Positions 44,838 to 54,796 of a stretch of 64,000 nucleotides of DNA are shown piece by piece. Source of the DNA: Bacillus sp. AFS088145 (GTDB lineage: Bacteria > Bacillota > Bacilli > Bacillales > Bacillaceae_G); NCBI RefSeq assembly GCF_002564465.1, contig NZ_NUUX01000015.1, positions 78,494 through 142,493 of the forward strand. Reading direction: 5' to 3'. Below the pieces are notes generated by a model that saw only the letters and a list, made by a program, of their open reading frames with translations, was not told where the DNA came from and did no database searches. Position numbers and translations under genes: made by a program. Positions within the stretch are counted from its first letter, which is position 1; the number at the start of each line of letters is the position of its first letter.

Positions 44838-47800
44838 ATGAGGAGAAAACAGAGATCACTATTATCGCTTGTTACTGTATTAGGATTAGTTCTCCAGATG
44901 TTTCCGACATTTTTTACAAATGGAACTGTAAAAGCAGCAGAAACGACAGCTAGACAAGTTGTACTTGTAGGAAGCCTTCAAAAATTGTTAGGAAATTCAG
45001 GTGATTGGGACCCATCCTCGCACCAAACTGAAATGGTGTATAAAGGTAATGGGCTCTATACATTTACTGGCACTTTACCGGCTGGTGAATATGAGTACAA
45101 AATCGCCATTGGTGGAAACTGGTCAGAAAATTACGGTGAAGGCGGAAATCCTGGCGGCAACAACATTAAACTAATACTATCCGAACAAAAGGATGTCACT
45201 TTCTACTATAATGATAACACTCATTCAATTACTGATAGCACTCATTACACCTCTATAGCAGAGGAAAGACAACCACGTCTTGTTGGAACGATCCAGCCTG
45301 CTATTAATGCAGGGCCAGCTTGGACCCCAGCAGAATCAACAGCCTTTTTAACAGATGATAATTTCAAAAATATCTATTCATTTACTACAAAAGTGCCAAG
45401 TGGTACTTACGAATACAAGATTGTACTAGGAAAAGATTGGAGCGAGTCCTACCCTACTTCCAATCTGAAGTTAACTGTACTCTCTGAATCTACTATTACA
45501 TTTTTCTTTAATAACCAAACAAAAGAAGTTTATACAGATTATAAACCAACAGGCTCTGATGGCTTGATTGATCAGAATGCACTCTATCATGATTCATGGG
45601 ATCAAGTATACAAAAAGCCATTTGGGGCCGTTCCAGAAAAGACACCTGTCACCTTCCGAATATCAGCTAAGAAAGGAGATTTAACAAGCGCGAGCCTTTA
45701 TGTAAAAAATTATAATTCTGGCACAACAAAGGTCTTGGCTATGAAGAATGTAGGCTGGTCAAATACAAGTGGCAAAGGTGACCTTGAATACTGGGAAGCT
45801 ACGTTTACGCCAACAGACAAAGGTATTCATGGGTATAAGTTCATTGTCAGAGATCAAGATACAACAGCTGAATATGGAGAAGACACACAAGAAGGTCATA
45901 CTGGAAAAGCAGTAAATAAAAATGCTGGCCTTTTCCAACTGACAGTATATGACCCTAGTTATCAAACGCCAGATTGGATGAAAGAAGCAGTAGTCTATCA
46001 AATCTTCCCCGATCGCTTTTTTAACGGGAACAAGAGTAATGACAATGTAAAGGATAAAGTCGGAGCTCGTGGTAATCAGCCAATCGAACACCCCGCTTCT
46101 TGGTCAAGCTTACCTGATAATCCTTATGAACAAGGAACTGGATCATATACTGGAGACGGAGAGTTTAGTAATGATTTTTATGGAGGAGACATTGTTGGAA
46201 TCAAGTCTAAGCTTGATTACCTTCAATCACTAGGAGTCAATACACTCTATTTAAATCCGATTGCTCTTGCACCATCTAACCATAAATATGATGCAACAGA
46301 TTACAAATTAGTTGACCCGATGTTTGGCTCAGAAAAAGAATTTAAGGATTTCACAAAAGAATTAGCAAAACGTAATATGCATTTAATTTTGGACGGTGTT
46401 TTTAACCACGTCTCAGACGATTCAATCTATTTTGATCGCTATAACAAATATAAAACAGTTGGTGCATATGAGTACTGGTCTCGTATTTATGAATTGATGA
46501 ATAATGAAAAACTGTCCGAGGCTACTGCCAAAGAGAAAGCGAAAAAGCAATTTATCTCCGAAGGCCAATCTTTTAGCCCGTACGGTTTTGAAAACTGGTT
46601 CCATGTTGAAAATGTTAAAGTGCCAAATGAAAAAGTAAACGGTGTTTCAACTGGAGAACATTATAAGTATGAAGGTTGGTGGGGCTATGACAGTCTCCCA
46701 GTATTTGAATCAAAAGAAGGTTCAAAGGTTGATCACCCTAGTGAACTTAATAACACCGCATTTGCTAACTATATAATGTATGATAAGGATTCCGTAAGCA
46801 AATCATGGATTGATCGCGGTTCTTCCGGTTGGCGTTTAGATGTAGCGAATGAAGTAGACAGTTCATTTTGGCAAGAATTTCGAAAAGAAATTAAATCCAA
46901 GACGATGACAGGCGCAGGACAAACTCTCCAAAAAGATGAAAAACCACTTATTTTGGGAGAAATTTGGGATGACGCTTCTAAATACTTTTTAGGAGATCAA
47001 TATGACTCTGTAATGAATTATCGTTTCCGAGGTGCCGTACTAGATTATTTAAAGAATGGTAATGCAGAAAATGCTCAAAACTCACTCCTTGCTGTTCAAG
47101 AGGATTATCCAAAGGAAGCTTTTTATGCTCTCATGAATCTAATGGGATCTCATGATACTGCACGAGCTATTTTCCTGCTAGGTAACGGAACAGATACTTA
47201 TAACAGAGCTGAACAAGATCCGAACTATAATTACAATGAAGGTGTGAAACGATTAAAGCTAGCCTCTATCCTTCAAATGGGTTATCCTGGTGCACCTACC
47301 ATTTATTATGGAGATGAAGCGGGTCAAACAGGTTCAAAAGATCCAGATGATCGCCGTACGTATCCATGGGGAAATGAAAACCAAGATTTGATTAAACATT
47401 ATCAAAATATTGGTCAAATTCGTAGTAAAAATTCCGATCTATTTAGTCATGGTGATCTTCACCATATTTATGCTAAAGACGATGTATTAGCTTACGTTCG
47501 TACGAAAGGCACAAAATCAGCTCTTATCATTATCAACAGAGGGAAAACTGCACAAACTGTTGAAGTTGATACAAAAAAGCTGATTGCAAACGGAATTCGT
47601 CTAGAAGACCAATTAGATAAAAAATACGCTGCTACAGTGAAGGATGGCAAGTTAACATTGACCATACCTGCTGAATCAGGAAGAATGTTACTTTCTAGCA
47701 ATGACGTGAAAAATCCACAGTCAGTTAAAAATGTAATCGGTACTGTAGGTTCTAAACAAATTACGTTAAGCTGGACAGGAACTGGCACAAAATTCAATGT

Positions 47801-49262
47801 CTATGAATCAACCGTTGCTGGCGGATTATGGACAAAAGTAAAAGAAACGAAAGACACTAATGTAACCATTTCAGATTTAAATAATGGTCGCAACTACTAT
47901 TTTTCTGTAACTGCTGTAGATTCAAATGGGAACGAATCTGAACCTGCAGTCTCTGTTGGTCTCGTGCCTCATTACGATGTTAGCAAGGCTAGCGTGTACA
48001 ACATGACAGCCATAGCCAATCAGGAGTTGAATTTAGCGCTTGATTCTACTGTTAAAGCAACTTTTTACTTGCCGGGTGCAACAGAAACAGGACCTGCTGA
48101 AGGAATTACTCCTGAGCTTCAAGTAAGAATGAAAGGCCAAACTGCTTGGGAATCATACAAAGCTCTATATAATGGTCAATCTCAGGAAAATCAAGCTAAT
48201 GAGTTCCAAAGTAGCTTCACACCATTAGAGGCCGGCATATATGAATACCGAATGGCCTTTACACCTGATTTAGGAAATACATGGGTATACTCTGAAACAA
48301 AAGAAGTGAATTATACACGTAGCACTATAGATACTACTCCGCCTGCTAGTAAGGTCACTTTGGAGACACCAATTAAAGAGTCTGGTCAGGTTAACTTGAA
48401 CTGGAAACTAACGCAGCCAGATCAGCCATATAAATCTGTCATTTATCGTGACGGTCATATACTTACTTCAGTGAATGGGGACACTACTACCTTCCGTGAT
48501 TATCAGGTCTCAAACGGTACAGCATATAACTACCAAATCCGTGTCTTTGATCAAGCAGGGAACTATGTGGATTCAAATACTGTAAATGTCACACCAGATA
48601 TTGTCATGGTACAAGTCACATTTAAAGTGCATGCACCAAATGACACTCCATTGTCAGCACAAATGAATATACCTAACAGCTTAAATGGTTGGAATACAGG
48701 TGCATGGTCAATGAGCCGAAATGGTGCAGTTACACCAGATTGGGAATATACAGTTGAGCTTGAAGAAGGAACTGAAATTACTTATAAATATACGCGAGAC
48801 AACACATGGGATCATGAAGGATTAGCAGACCACACACCAGCTGATCCATCAGATGATGATATCAGCTACTATGGTTATGGTGCGACTGGAACTGATATGA
48901 AAATTGTTGTTTCAAATCAAGGTGGCAACAAAATGACTGTCCAAGATACAATTTTACGTTGGATTGATAAGCCACTTGTAGTAAGCCAAATTGATGTGAA
49001 TGGTTCAACCTTAACTGTCAAAGGGAATTCTATTAAAGGAGCTAACCTCACTATCAACGGAGAAAAAGTAACTGTCGATAATGAGATGAATTTCAACCAA
49101 TCTTTTAAACTAAACGAAGGTCAAACACAAGTACCAGTACACATTGAACCAACTGATACAACCAAATCCACGATTTTTAAGGGTGATGGTGGTTCGATTA
49201 ATAAAAACACTAAAAACTATGTGATTGATGTTGTTAATAAAACGATTAGTGAGTCTAAATAA
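44838..49262 (+). CDS. secreted multidomain GH13 amylopullulanase-type enzyme
   Basis: 1474 residues. A signal peptide (about 1-33) is followed by two X25-type starch modules (about 38-138 and 145-238; each has PAGEYEYKI or PSGTYEYKI and a WSE(N/S)Y motif). Then come an N-terminal amylase domain and the GH13 barrel from about 377: YQIFPDRFFNG, DGVFNHVS, GWRLDVANEVD (nucleophile Asp near 664), ILGEIWDDA (acid Glu near 706) and GSHDTARAI (near 770). Fibronectin type III domains lie at about 955-1040 and 1168-1253, a CBM20-like module at 1255-1365 (LNGWNTGAW), and an Ig-like tail. It should cut alpha-1,4 and perhaps alpha-1,6 bonds in starch or pullulan outside the cell. Monocistronic, with GAAAGGGG before the ATG and cre control. 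Confidence 0.9.
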   Translation: MRRKQRSLLSLVTVLGLVLQMFPTFFTNGTVKAAETTARQVVLVGSLQKLLGNSGDWDPSSHQTEMVYKGNGLYTFTGTLPAGEYEYKIAIGGNWSENYGEGGNPGGNNIKLILSEQKDVTFYYNDNTHSITDSTHYTSIAEERQPRLVGTIQPAINAGPAWTPAESTAFLTDDNFKNIYSFTTKVPSGTYEYKIVLGKDWSESYPTSNLKLTVLSESTITFFFNNQTKEVYTDYKPTGSDGLIDQNALYHDSWDQVYKKPFGAVPEKTPVTFRISAKKGDLTSASLYVKNYNSGTTKVLAMKNVGWSNTSGKGDLEYWEATFTPTDKGIHGYKFIVRDQDTTAEYGEDTQEGHTGKAVNKNAGLFQLTVYDPSYQTPDWMKEAVVYQIFPDRFFNGNKSNDNVKDKVGARGNQPIEHPASWSSLPDNPYEQGTGSYTGDGEFSNDFYGGDIVGIKSKLDYLQSLGVNTLYLNPIALAPSNHKYDATDYKLVDPMFGSEKEFKDFTKELAKRNMHLILDGVFNHVSDDSIYFDRYNKYKTVGAYEYWSRIYELMNNEKLSEATAKEKAKKQFISEGQSFSPYGFENWFHVENVKVPNEKVNGVSTGEHYKYEGWWGYDSLPVFESKEGSKVDHPSELNNTAFANYIMYDKDSVSKSWIDRGSSGWRLDVANEVDSSFWQEFRKEIKSKTMTGAGQTLQKDEKPLILGEIWDDASKYFLGDQYDSVMNYRFRGAVLDYLKNGNAENAQNSLLAVQEDYPKEAFYALMNLMGSHDTARAIFLLGNGTDTYNRAEQDPNYNYNEGVKRLKLASILQMGYPGAPTIYYGDEAGQTGSKDPDDRRTYPWGNENQDLIKHYQNIGQIRSKNSDLFSHGDLHHIYAKDDVLAYVRTKGTKSALIIINRGKTAQTVEVDTKKLIANGIRLEDQLDKKYAATVKDGKLTLTIPAESGRMLLSSNDVKNPQSVKNVIGTVGSKQITLSWTGTGTKFNVYESTVAGGLWTKVKETKDTNVTISDLNNGRNYYFSVTAVDSNGNESEPAVSVGLVPHYDVSKASVYNMTAIANQELNLALDSTVKATFYLPGATETGPAEGITPELQVRMKGQTAWESYKALYNGQSQENQANEFQSSFTPLEAGIYEYRMAFTPDLGNTWVYSETKEVNYTRSTIDTTPPASKVTLETPIKESGQVNLNWKLTQPDQPYKSVIYRDGHILTSVNGDTTTFRDYQVSNGTAYNYQIRVFDQAGNYVDSNTVNVTPDIVMVQVTFKVHAPNDTPLSAQMNIPNSLNGWNTGAWSMSRNGAVTPDWEYTVELEEGTEITYKYTRDNTWDHEGLADHTPADPSDDDISYYGYGATGTDMKIVVSNQGGNKMTVQDTILRWIDKPLVVSQIDVNGSTLTVKGNSIKGANLTINGEKVTVDNEMNFNQSFKLNEGQTQVPVHIEPTDTTKSTIFKGDGGSINKNTKNYVIDVVNKTISESK

Positions 49263-49273
49263 TAAGAATTAAG

Positions 49274-49301
49274 AAAGGTCTACCGATTTTGGTAGACCTT
49301 T
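49274..49301. terminator. bidirectional terminator
   Basis: AAAGGTCTACC / GGTAGACCTTT between two convergent genes. Confidence 0.85.
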
Positions 49302-49304
49302 AAT

Positions 49305-51650
49305 TTATTTAACCGTGATTTTACGTTGTACAGTAGTTTTGTTACCAGCTTTATCAGAAACTACATACGTTAATGTATAAGTACCTTTTTTCTTTGTATT
49401 TACAGTTCCCGTAATTTTAATCACTTTTGTTAAATCCCCGTCAACATTATCTTTTGCAGTAACACCTGTTCTTGAGTTGAAATTAGACTTTACTTTAATT
49501 GTTTTCGGTGTTGCACCATAAATTACAGGTTTAATATTATCCTTTACAGTGATTTTTCTTGTAATAACCGTTTTATTACCGGAATAATCAGTAACCGTAT
49601 ATGTTAATGTGTATGTTCCGGTTTTCTTTGTATTTACTGTTCCTGTTACTTTGATAAGCTTTGTTAAAGATCCATCCACATTATCTGTAGCAGTTACACC
49701 TGTTAATGGATTGAAATTAGTATTGATATTAATAGTTTTGTTAACTGCACCGTAAATGACAGGTTGAATATTATCAATCACCGTGATTGTTCTTTTAACT
49801 GTTATTATATTTCCAGCCTTATCACTAACCGTGTATGTGAGTGTGTAAGTACCTTTTTTCTTAGTATCTACTATACCTGCTATTTTAATGGATTTAGTCA
49901 AATCACCATCTACGTTATCTACAGCAGATACTCCAGCCATGGAATCAAACTGTGAATTAATATTTAATTTCTTATCTGCCGTACCATATATAACTGGTTT
50001 AGTTGAATCGATTACAGTAATTTTTCTGATAGATGTTGCTGTATTACCTGCACTATCTGTTGCAGAGTAAACTAATTGATATTCTCCTGGTTTTTGGTTA
50101 TCTACTGAACCAGATACTTGAATTTTAGAAGTTAAATCGCCATCTACATTATCTGTTACAGTAACGCCTGATTTTGAATCAAATGATGAACCGACTTGTA
50201 TAATTGTATCTGCAGCACCAGAGAATACTGGTTTAGTAGAATCGATTACAGTGATTTTTCTGATAGATGTTGCTGTATTACCTGCACTATCTGTTGTAGA
50301 GTAAACTAATTGATATTCTCCTGGTTTTTGGTTATCCACTGAACCAGATACTTGAATTTTAGAAGTTAAATCGCCATCTACATTATCTGTTACAGTAACG
50401 CCTGATTTTGAATCAAATGGTGAACCGACTTGTATAATTGTATCTGCAGCACCAGATAATTCTGGTTTTGTTTTATCAATAGTAAACGTAATTTTTGTTG
50501 TGTTACTTTCTGCATCTTTTACTTCTAACATGTATTTTCCTTCATTGGTAACTGTAGTTCCATTTTCGAAAGCTATTCCATTTAATAAAGCTGTTCCTTC
50601 ATCAAAAGAAATCTTTACGTCTTCATTGTAATACTCATTATTTTTAACCCCAGATACAATTGGATCAACGAAATCTTTCTTTTTCGTTAGATAAGCAGAT
50701 GAAATGTAACCTGATAAAGCTCCATCAGTTGATTTAACTGGGAACCAAACATAGTGCTTTTCTTTATAATCTTTGCTATCAGGCTCAGTGTATTCAAAAT
50801 CTCCATCAATAATAAACGTCTTATTTAAAGGCTGTCCTTCCCCTCCTGAGTATCTAGTAGGTCGGTCTCTTAAATTCGCGCCATCTTTGGTTACTTTTAC
50901 AACGTCGCCTTTTTTCAGTAAATAAACTGACTCATGGAGTTCATCCGTTAAGACATAGTCAAATCTATTAAACTTAAAACCTGTACTGAAATCAGTTTTG
51001 TAATCAAAATCATTATACTCAAATGGATATTGAGCTAATTTGGTGTCATTAGAAAAACTTTGATATTCAATTTTACTAAATACTTGATCTTGATATGTTT
51101 TAAGATTCCTAGATCCCTCGCTACGGAAAATTGGGCTGTTTGATGGAACTATGCCATTATAAGCCATTACTGGAAAATACCAGTTTTCAATAATATCTTT
51201 TCCTGCATCCTTTATTCTAGGTATTCTAGGAACACTAGAAGGAATTTGTAATTCATACTTTGCATTTAAAATTTTCACACCTTGCTCAATATTATAAATG
51301 ATATCAGTTTGAAGTCTTTCTGGGTTTGGAACTTCATCAGTAACTTGCATAATACCATACCCCTTATGCTTATCACCTTCTGAACCGTTAGAAATTACAT
51401 TACCATTATCATCAAACTGTCTCCAACCTGATTCTTGCTCAGCAACGGCTTTTACAACTTCAGGTGGTATTTCCTTACTTAATGCTGCGTTTGTTAATAA
51501 ACAATTAATTTGTTGATAAGGAGGATTTTTGCCTACCACAATTTCACCACACTTAGTAGCCCAATCCATTTCATCTGCTGAAGCTTTACCAGCAACTAAT
51601 CCAACAGAAAGTGTTGTTAATAAACCTGCTTTTAATAAAATTGATTTCAA
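49305..51650 (-). CDS. secreted lytic-transglycosylase-like protein with SH3 and five Ig-like repeats
   Basis: 781 residues from the TTG at 51650 (GGGGAG 7 nt upstream), which gives a clean signal peptide ending GKASA; the frame runs 5 codons further without support. The N-terminal SLT-like domain has AVAEQESGWRQF (catalytic Glu near 73), KGYGIMQVTDE and YNIEQGVKILNAKY. An SH3-like region follows at about 245-330 (VKVTKDGANLRDRP, then YVWFPVKS and GYISSAYL). Five DUF5011-type repeats of about 78 residues complete it, each with DNVDGDLT or a variant. It probably cleaves peptidoglycan at the wall, with the repeats as spacer or adhesive arm. No LPXTG motif or SLH domain is present. Confidence 0.82.
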   Translation of the reverse strand: MKSILLKAGLLTTLSVGLVAGKASADEMDWATKCGEIVVGKNPPYQQINCLLTNAALSKEIPPEVVKAVAEQESGWRQFDDNGNVISNGSEGDKHKGYGIMQVTDEVPNPERLQTDIIYNIEQGVKILNAKYELQIPSSVPRIPRIKDAGKDIIENWYFPVMAYNGIVPSNSPIFRSEGSRNLKTYQDQVFSKIEYQSFSNDTKLAQYPFEYNDFDYKTDFSTGFKFNRFDYVLTDELHESVYLLKKGDVVKVTKDGANLRDRPTRYSGGEGQPLNKTFIIDGDFEYTEPDSKDYKEKHYVWFPVKSTDGALSGYISSAYLTKKKDFVDPIVSGVKNNEYYNEDVKISFDEGTALLNGIAFENGTTVTNEGKYMLEVKDAESNTTKITFTIDKTKPELSGAADTIIQVGSPFDSKSGVTVTDNVDGDLTSKIQVSGSVDNQKPGEYQLVYSTTDSAGNTATSIRKITVIDSTKPVFSGAADTIIQVGSSFDSKSGVTVTDNVDGDLTSKIQVSGSVDNQKPGEYQLVYSATDSAGNTATSIRKITVIDSTKPVIYGTADKKLNINSQFDSMAGVSAVDNVDGDLTKSIKIAGIVDTKKKGTYTLTYTVSDKAGNIITVKRTITVIDNIQPVIYGAVNKTININTNFNPLTGVTATDNVDGSLTKLIKVTGTVNTKKTGTYTLTYTVTDYSGNKTVITRKITVKDNIKPVIYGATPKTIKVKSNFNSRTGVTAKDNVDGDLTKVIKITGTVNTKKKGTYTLTYVVSDKAGNKTTVQRKITVK
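49308..50478 (-). repeat. five tandem 78-codon Ig-like (DUF5011) repeats
   Basis: Repeat units are about 234 bp. The first two (about 50011-50478) are nearly identical at DNA level, while the other three are clearly diverged. The array therefore grew recently by duplication and may vary in copy number. Confidence 0.8.
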
Positions 51651-51738
51651 GTCCCGACTCCCCAATCGATTTAAATAATGAACTATTAATCTAGTGTATC
51701 ATAGGTAATATTTAAAATTGTTAAACAATTAATCTAGC

Positions 51739-51774
51739 AAAAAAAATGACTCAGTTAAATTGAGTCATTTTTTT
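51739..51774. terminator. orphan terminator upstream of the transglycosylase gene
   Basis: AAAAAATGACTCA / TGAGTCATTTTTTT. No intact gene lies directly before it; it follows the fragment at 51815-51880. Confidence 0.8.
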
Positions 51775-51814
51775 AATTCATTTCTTGTATTATACACCTT
51801 TGTGAACCCCACCT

Positions 51815-51880
51815 TTATTTTAAAACAAGCTCAGTTAGAATACTTATGCCAATAAGATTGCGATAAGAAAAAGGAGATAT
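51815..51880 (-). pseudogene. 3' tail of a lost gene
   Basis: About 21 codons (SPFSYRNLIGISILTELVLK) end in a stop 40 nt before an orphan terminator and have no start. The last 20 bases of this tail, CTGAGCTTGTTTTAAAATAA, recur exactly at 61633-61652 on the same strand. Confidence 0.3.
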
Positions 51881-51916
51881 TCTTCCCACTAGTCCATACC
51901 TTATATATATATTCAA

Positions 51917-51960
51917 AAAAAAGGCTAACTCCATAAATAATGCAAGCAGCCTCTTTTTCT
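51917..51960 (-). terminator. terminator of the phosphoesterase gene
   Basis: GAGGCT ... AGCC stem followed by T8 on the minus strand; moderate stem quality. Confidence 0.5.
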
Positions 51961-51978
51961 TCTATATCCTTTACGATT

Positions 51979-54723
51979 TTAATTATTTGCTGGAGAAGGT
52001 GCGCTGCTTTCTGGTTGCTTTTGCACTTCTTCTGGGCTTAGCGGTTGTTTATCCCCTGGATATGGTTGATCAAAGCCTTTTGTTGCGTACCAAACAGAAT
52101 GATTTAGCATGTTGGCGTTGACTTCATCCGGAGAAGCATGTTTTCCGGTAAATAGATCCTTGTTCTTGTTAGACCATTCAGTCCATTTTTTTGAAAGTTC
52201 TTTTGACTCTAGTGTAACTTGTTCTGTATTAGCAAGTGCAGCCGTATTGGAGTTCGGCTGTCCATTTAAAGTATCAAGCGGTATCTGATTAGGCTCGAAG
52301 TTATACGGAGTAAAGTCTGGCTTGTCTGTAAAGAGCTCGCTCATCGGTTCTGCAGCTGCATCATTTTGGTTCATAGCAGGGAGACCAAGAATTTGCTCGA
52401 TACTTCTTACCATATTTATGACAGTCCAATAGTGGCTGTCTGTAATACCTTTTTTCACCCATGGACTGATTACATGCGCAGGCTGACGATGACCATCGAC
52501 ATGGTCTAATCCATTCTGTGAATCATCTTGAGTAATGAAGATTACAGAGTCCTTCCAATATGGACTATGCGAAATAAGGTCAACGATTTTACCAATAGCA
52601 AGATCGTTATCCGCAACCATAGCTTGTGGTGTAGGAGAACCTGTTGCATTTCCTGCAGTATGGTCATCCATTACCCACAACGTGTTTAAAGCTGGTAAAT
52701 CGTTATTTTTGACGTGTTCTTCAAACCTTTGCTTAAATATTTCAAATCGATATTGATCTGGAATACTCGTATCAAAGGTTGGGAAAGGTTTATAGGTAAT
52801 CGGCCCAAGAGATGGAATATCATATGTTGCCGAATAGTTTCCTATTGGTACATGAAGATCTCCCTCTTTCTGTCCGGAAAGGATCTGATAATCTTTGTAC
52901 CAGTCCATCCAGGTACCAAACGGTGCTGATCCAGTGAAACCGGTTGTATCCTCGCCGAAGTTTTCTACAGATACGTTATTTTTTGCAGCTTGATCCCATA
53001 AGTGTCCTGTAGGTGCGTACGCCATAGGATCCCCAGCCCCTCCAGGATAGCTTCTAACATTAGCTGAATCTGTTTCTTTATCCTCATAGTCCGTGTTAGT
53101 TCCTTGCATTACCCATTGGTGTCCGCTTGCTGATTGAATACCTGAAGTATATACGTTATCAAGGAGCGGGAATGTACTCGCAAGTTTGTGAATGTTTGGA
53201 GTTACTGCTTTTGGGAACTGAGTTAAAGCTGGTTCTCCATTTCCTTTACCTAAATCTCCTAAAACCTGATCATAAGTGCGGTTTTCTTTAATAATATAGA
53301 ATACATGTTTGATTGTTGAAGGCTCACCAACCCGCTCAGGCATAGCAACAGGTTTTTTATTTTGACGAGGTTTTGCGTTTAGGTTCTTTAATCCAAACCA
53401 GTTGTTGTCAGCAAAAACCTGCTTGGTCCCTTTTGCAAGATCCTCTGCAGAAGGGAATGGGATTAATGATAAAGAACCAATTTGAGCATATGATGATTTC
53501 CCGGTAACCTTAATTCCTTGAATCGTTAAATCACGTGCAGGTCCACGAGAACCAATACCATCCGCATTAGCAACGATTAACTTCTTATTTTCAGAATCAA
53601 CAGCGATATCTACTGGAAACCAGGCTGTCGGCAAAAGACCTTGCAGTTCAGGGGTCTTATCAGGTCCGTGCCAATCGTATACTGCAATCGCATTATCCCG
53701 CCCAAGGCTGACCATTAATTTATTATCTACTACTTTCACAGCGTTAGGTGCTGAGCCTTTAGCAGCATTAGGGTATGGTTTGATGTCGATCGTTTGTGCG
53801 ACCGTATTAGTGTTAGAATCAATGACAGAAACCGTGTCGCTATTTGTATTTGCTACAAATATGTATTGACCTGACTGCGTCATACGTTCAGGCTGCACAC
53901 CAACTTCGATCGTTTTTGTTACTGTATTCGTAGTCAAGTCAATAACAGATACTGTTCCTGTCGAAGTTGCACCTGTTTTAGGGTCCACAACTACATTTGT
54001 CCCTGAAGAATCTACTGTTGTATCCCCTTCTTTTGCGGTACGGCCACCCTGGTTCGTTACATAAGCAAAGTTGCCTTTGACTAATACACTTGTAGGCGCA
54101 TTTTCTACTGCTACTTTAGTAACAGAACCGGTTTGAGGATCAATAACCCCAAGGCTGTTATCACGGTTTAGGGCAACTAGCAGCTTACCTTCTTGTGTAA
54201 CCGCTATATCAAGGGGGTTAATATTTCCGCCGACAGATGCTTTGGGCAGATTAATGCTTTTTTTGACAGATGGAGTTCCATCTTCACTAACTGACATAAC
54301 GACTACTTTTCCGGTTGTTCCTGATGAACCTGTTGCATATAGCTGGCTACCATCCGCAGAATAAGCTAATCCCCACATTTGAGAGAGGCCTATTGATAAA
54401 TCTTGAGTAGTCAATTTTCCAGTCGAAAGATCGACAATGTTAATCCCTTTTCCACCGTAATTATTGCGTCCAACGATAGTTGCTGCTGTCTTACTATTTG
54501 GATGTACAGCAACCGTTATAGGATTGCCCCCAAATTCAATTTGTTTTCCCGCTGGTGTGATGAGTTGATTGACAGGTGTTAATACGGAGCCATCTGCCTG
54601 AGGGCCAACGAGCCTGTTTCCAAAAGCATTATCATTTGCAGCATAAGCACCGGCAGATCCTAACAATACTGTACTTAAGGTAATTCCAGCGAGCAATTTT
54701 GTCTTACTTACTTTTTTCTTCAT
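51979..54723 (-). CDS. secreted YVTN beta-propeller / phosphoesterase fusion
   Basis: 914 residues with a signal peptide ending GAYAAND. Residues about 60-430 hold repeated YVTN-type blades (NPITVAVHPNSK, FAYVTNQGGRTAKEG, YIFVANTNSDTVSVIDSNTN). Residues about 465-830 form a PF04185-type phosphoesterase: HVFYIIKENRTYDQVLGD at its start with metal-binding Glu-Asn and Asp, then SGHQWVMQG, FITQDDSQNGLDHVDGHRQP and the Thr/Ser region. The family includes phospholipase C and acid phosphatases. The propeller may bind substrate or wall. The C-terminal end is proline-rich without an anchor, so it is probably released. A GAAAGGAGTG site precedes the ATG. Confidence 0.87.
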   Translation of the reverse strand: MKKKVSKTKLLAGITLSTVLLGSAGAYAANDNAFGNRLVGPQADGSVLTPVNQLITPAGKQIEFGGNPITVAVHPNSKTAATIVGRNNYGGKGINIVDLSTGKLTTQDLSIGLSQMWGLAYSADGSQLYATGSSGTTGKVVVMSVSEDGTPSVKKSINLPKASVGGNINPLDIAVTQEGKLLVALNRDNSLGVIDPQTGSVTKVAVENAPTSVLVKGNFAYVTNQGGRTAKEGDTTVDSSGTNVVVDPKTGATSTGTVSVIDLTTNTVTKTIEVGVQPERMTQSGQYIFVANTNSDTVSVIDSNTNTVAQTIDIKPYPNAAKGSAPNAVKVVDNKLMVSLGRDNAIAVYDWHGPDKTPELQGLLPTAWFPVDIAVDSENKKLIVANADGIGSRGPARDLTIQGIKVTGKSSYAQIGSLSLIPFPSAEDLAKGTKQVFADNNWFGLKNLNAKPRQNKKPVAMPERVGEPSTIKHVFYIIKENRTYDQVLGDLGKGNGEPALTQFPKAVTPNIHKLASTFPLLDNVYTSGIQSASGHQWVMQGTNTDYEDKETDSANVRSYPGGAGDPMAYAPTGHLWDQAAKNNVSVENFGEDTTGFTGSAPFGTWMDWYKDYQILSGQKEGDLHVPIGNYSATYDIPSLGPITYKPFPTFDTSIPDQYRFEIFKQRFEEHVKNNDLPALNTLWVMDDHTAGNATGSPTPQAMVADNDLAIGKIVDLISHSPYWKDSVIFITQDDSQNGLDHVDGHRQPAHVISPWVKKGITDSHYWTVINMVRSIEQILGLPAMNQNDAAAEPMSELFTDKPDFTPYNFEPNQIPLDTLNGQPNSNTAALANTEQVTLESKELSKKWTEWSNKNKDLFTGKHASPDEVNANMLNHSVWYATKGFDQPYPGDKQPLSPEEVQKQPESSAPSPANN

Positions 54724-54770
54724 TAACTTTCACTCCTTTCTGAATCTTCTTAAAGAATACTCTTATTCTA

Positions 54771-54796
54771 TTAATCTACTACTCCAGATTAGTAAA
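54771..54796 (-). promoter_or_regulatory. promoter/operator motif shared with the RND pump region, copy A
   Basis: Read on the minus strand it gives TTTACT, 17 bases, TAATAG as possible -35 and -10. The spacer holds the dyad TAATCT-N8-AGATTA. It matches copy B (58664-58689) at 22 of 26 bases. It lies 48 bp before the propeller/phosphoesterase gene. Confidence 0.5.
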
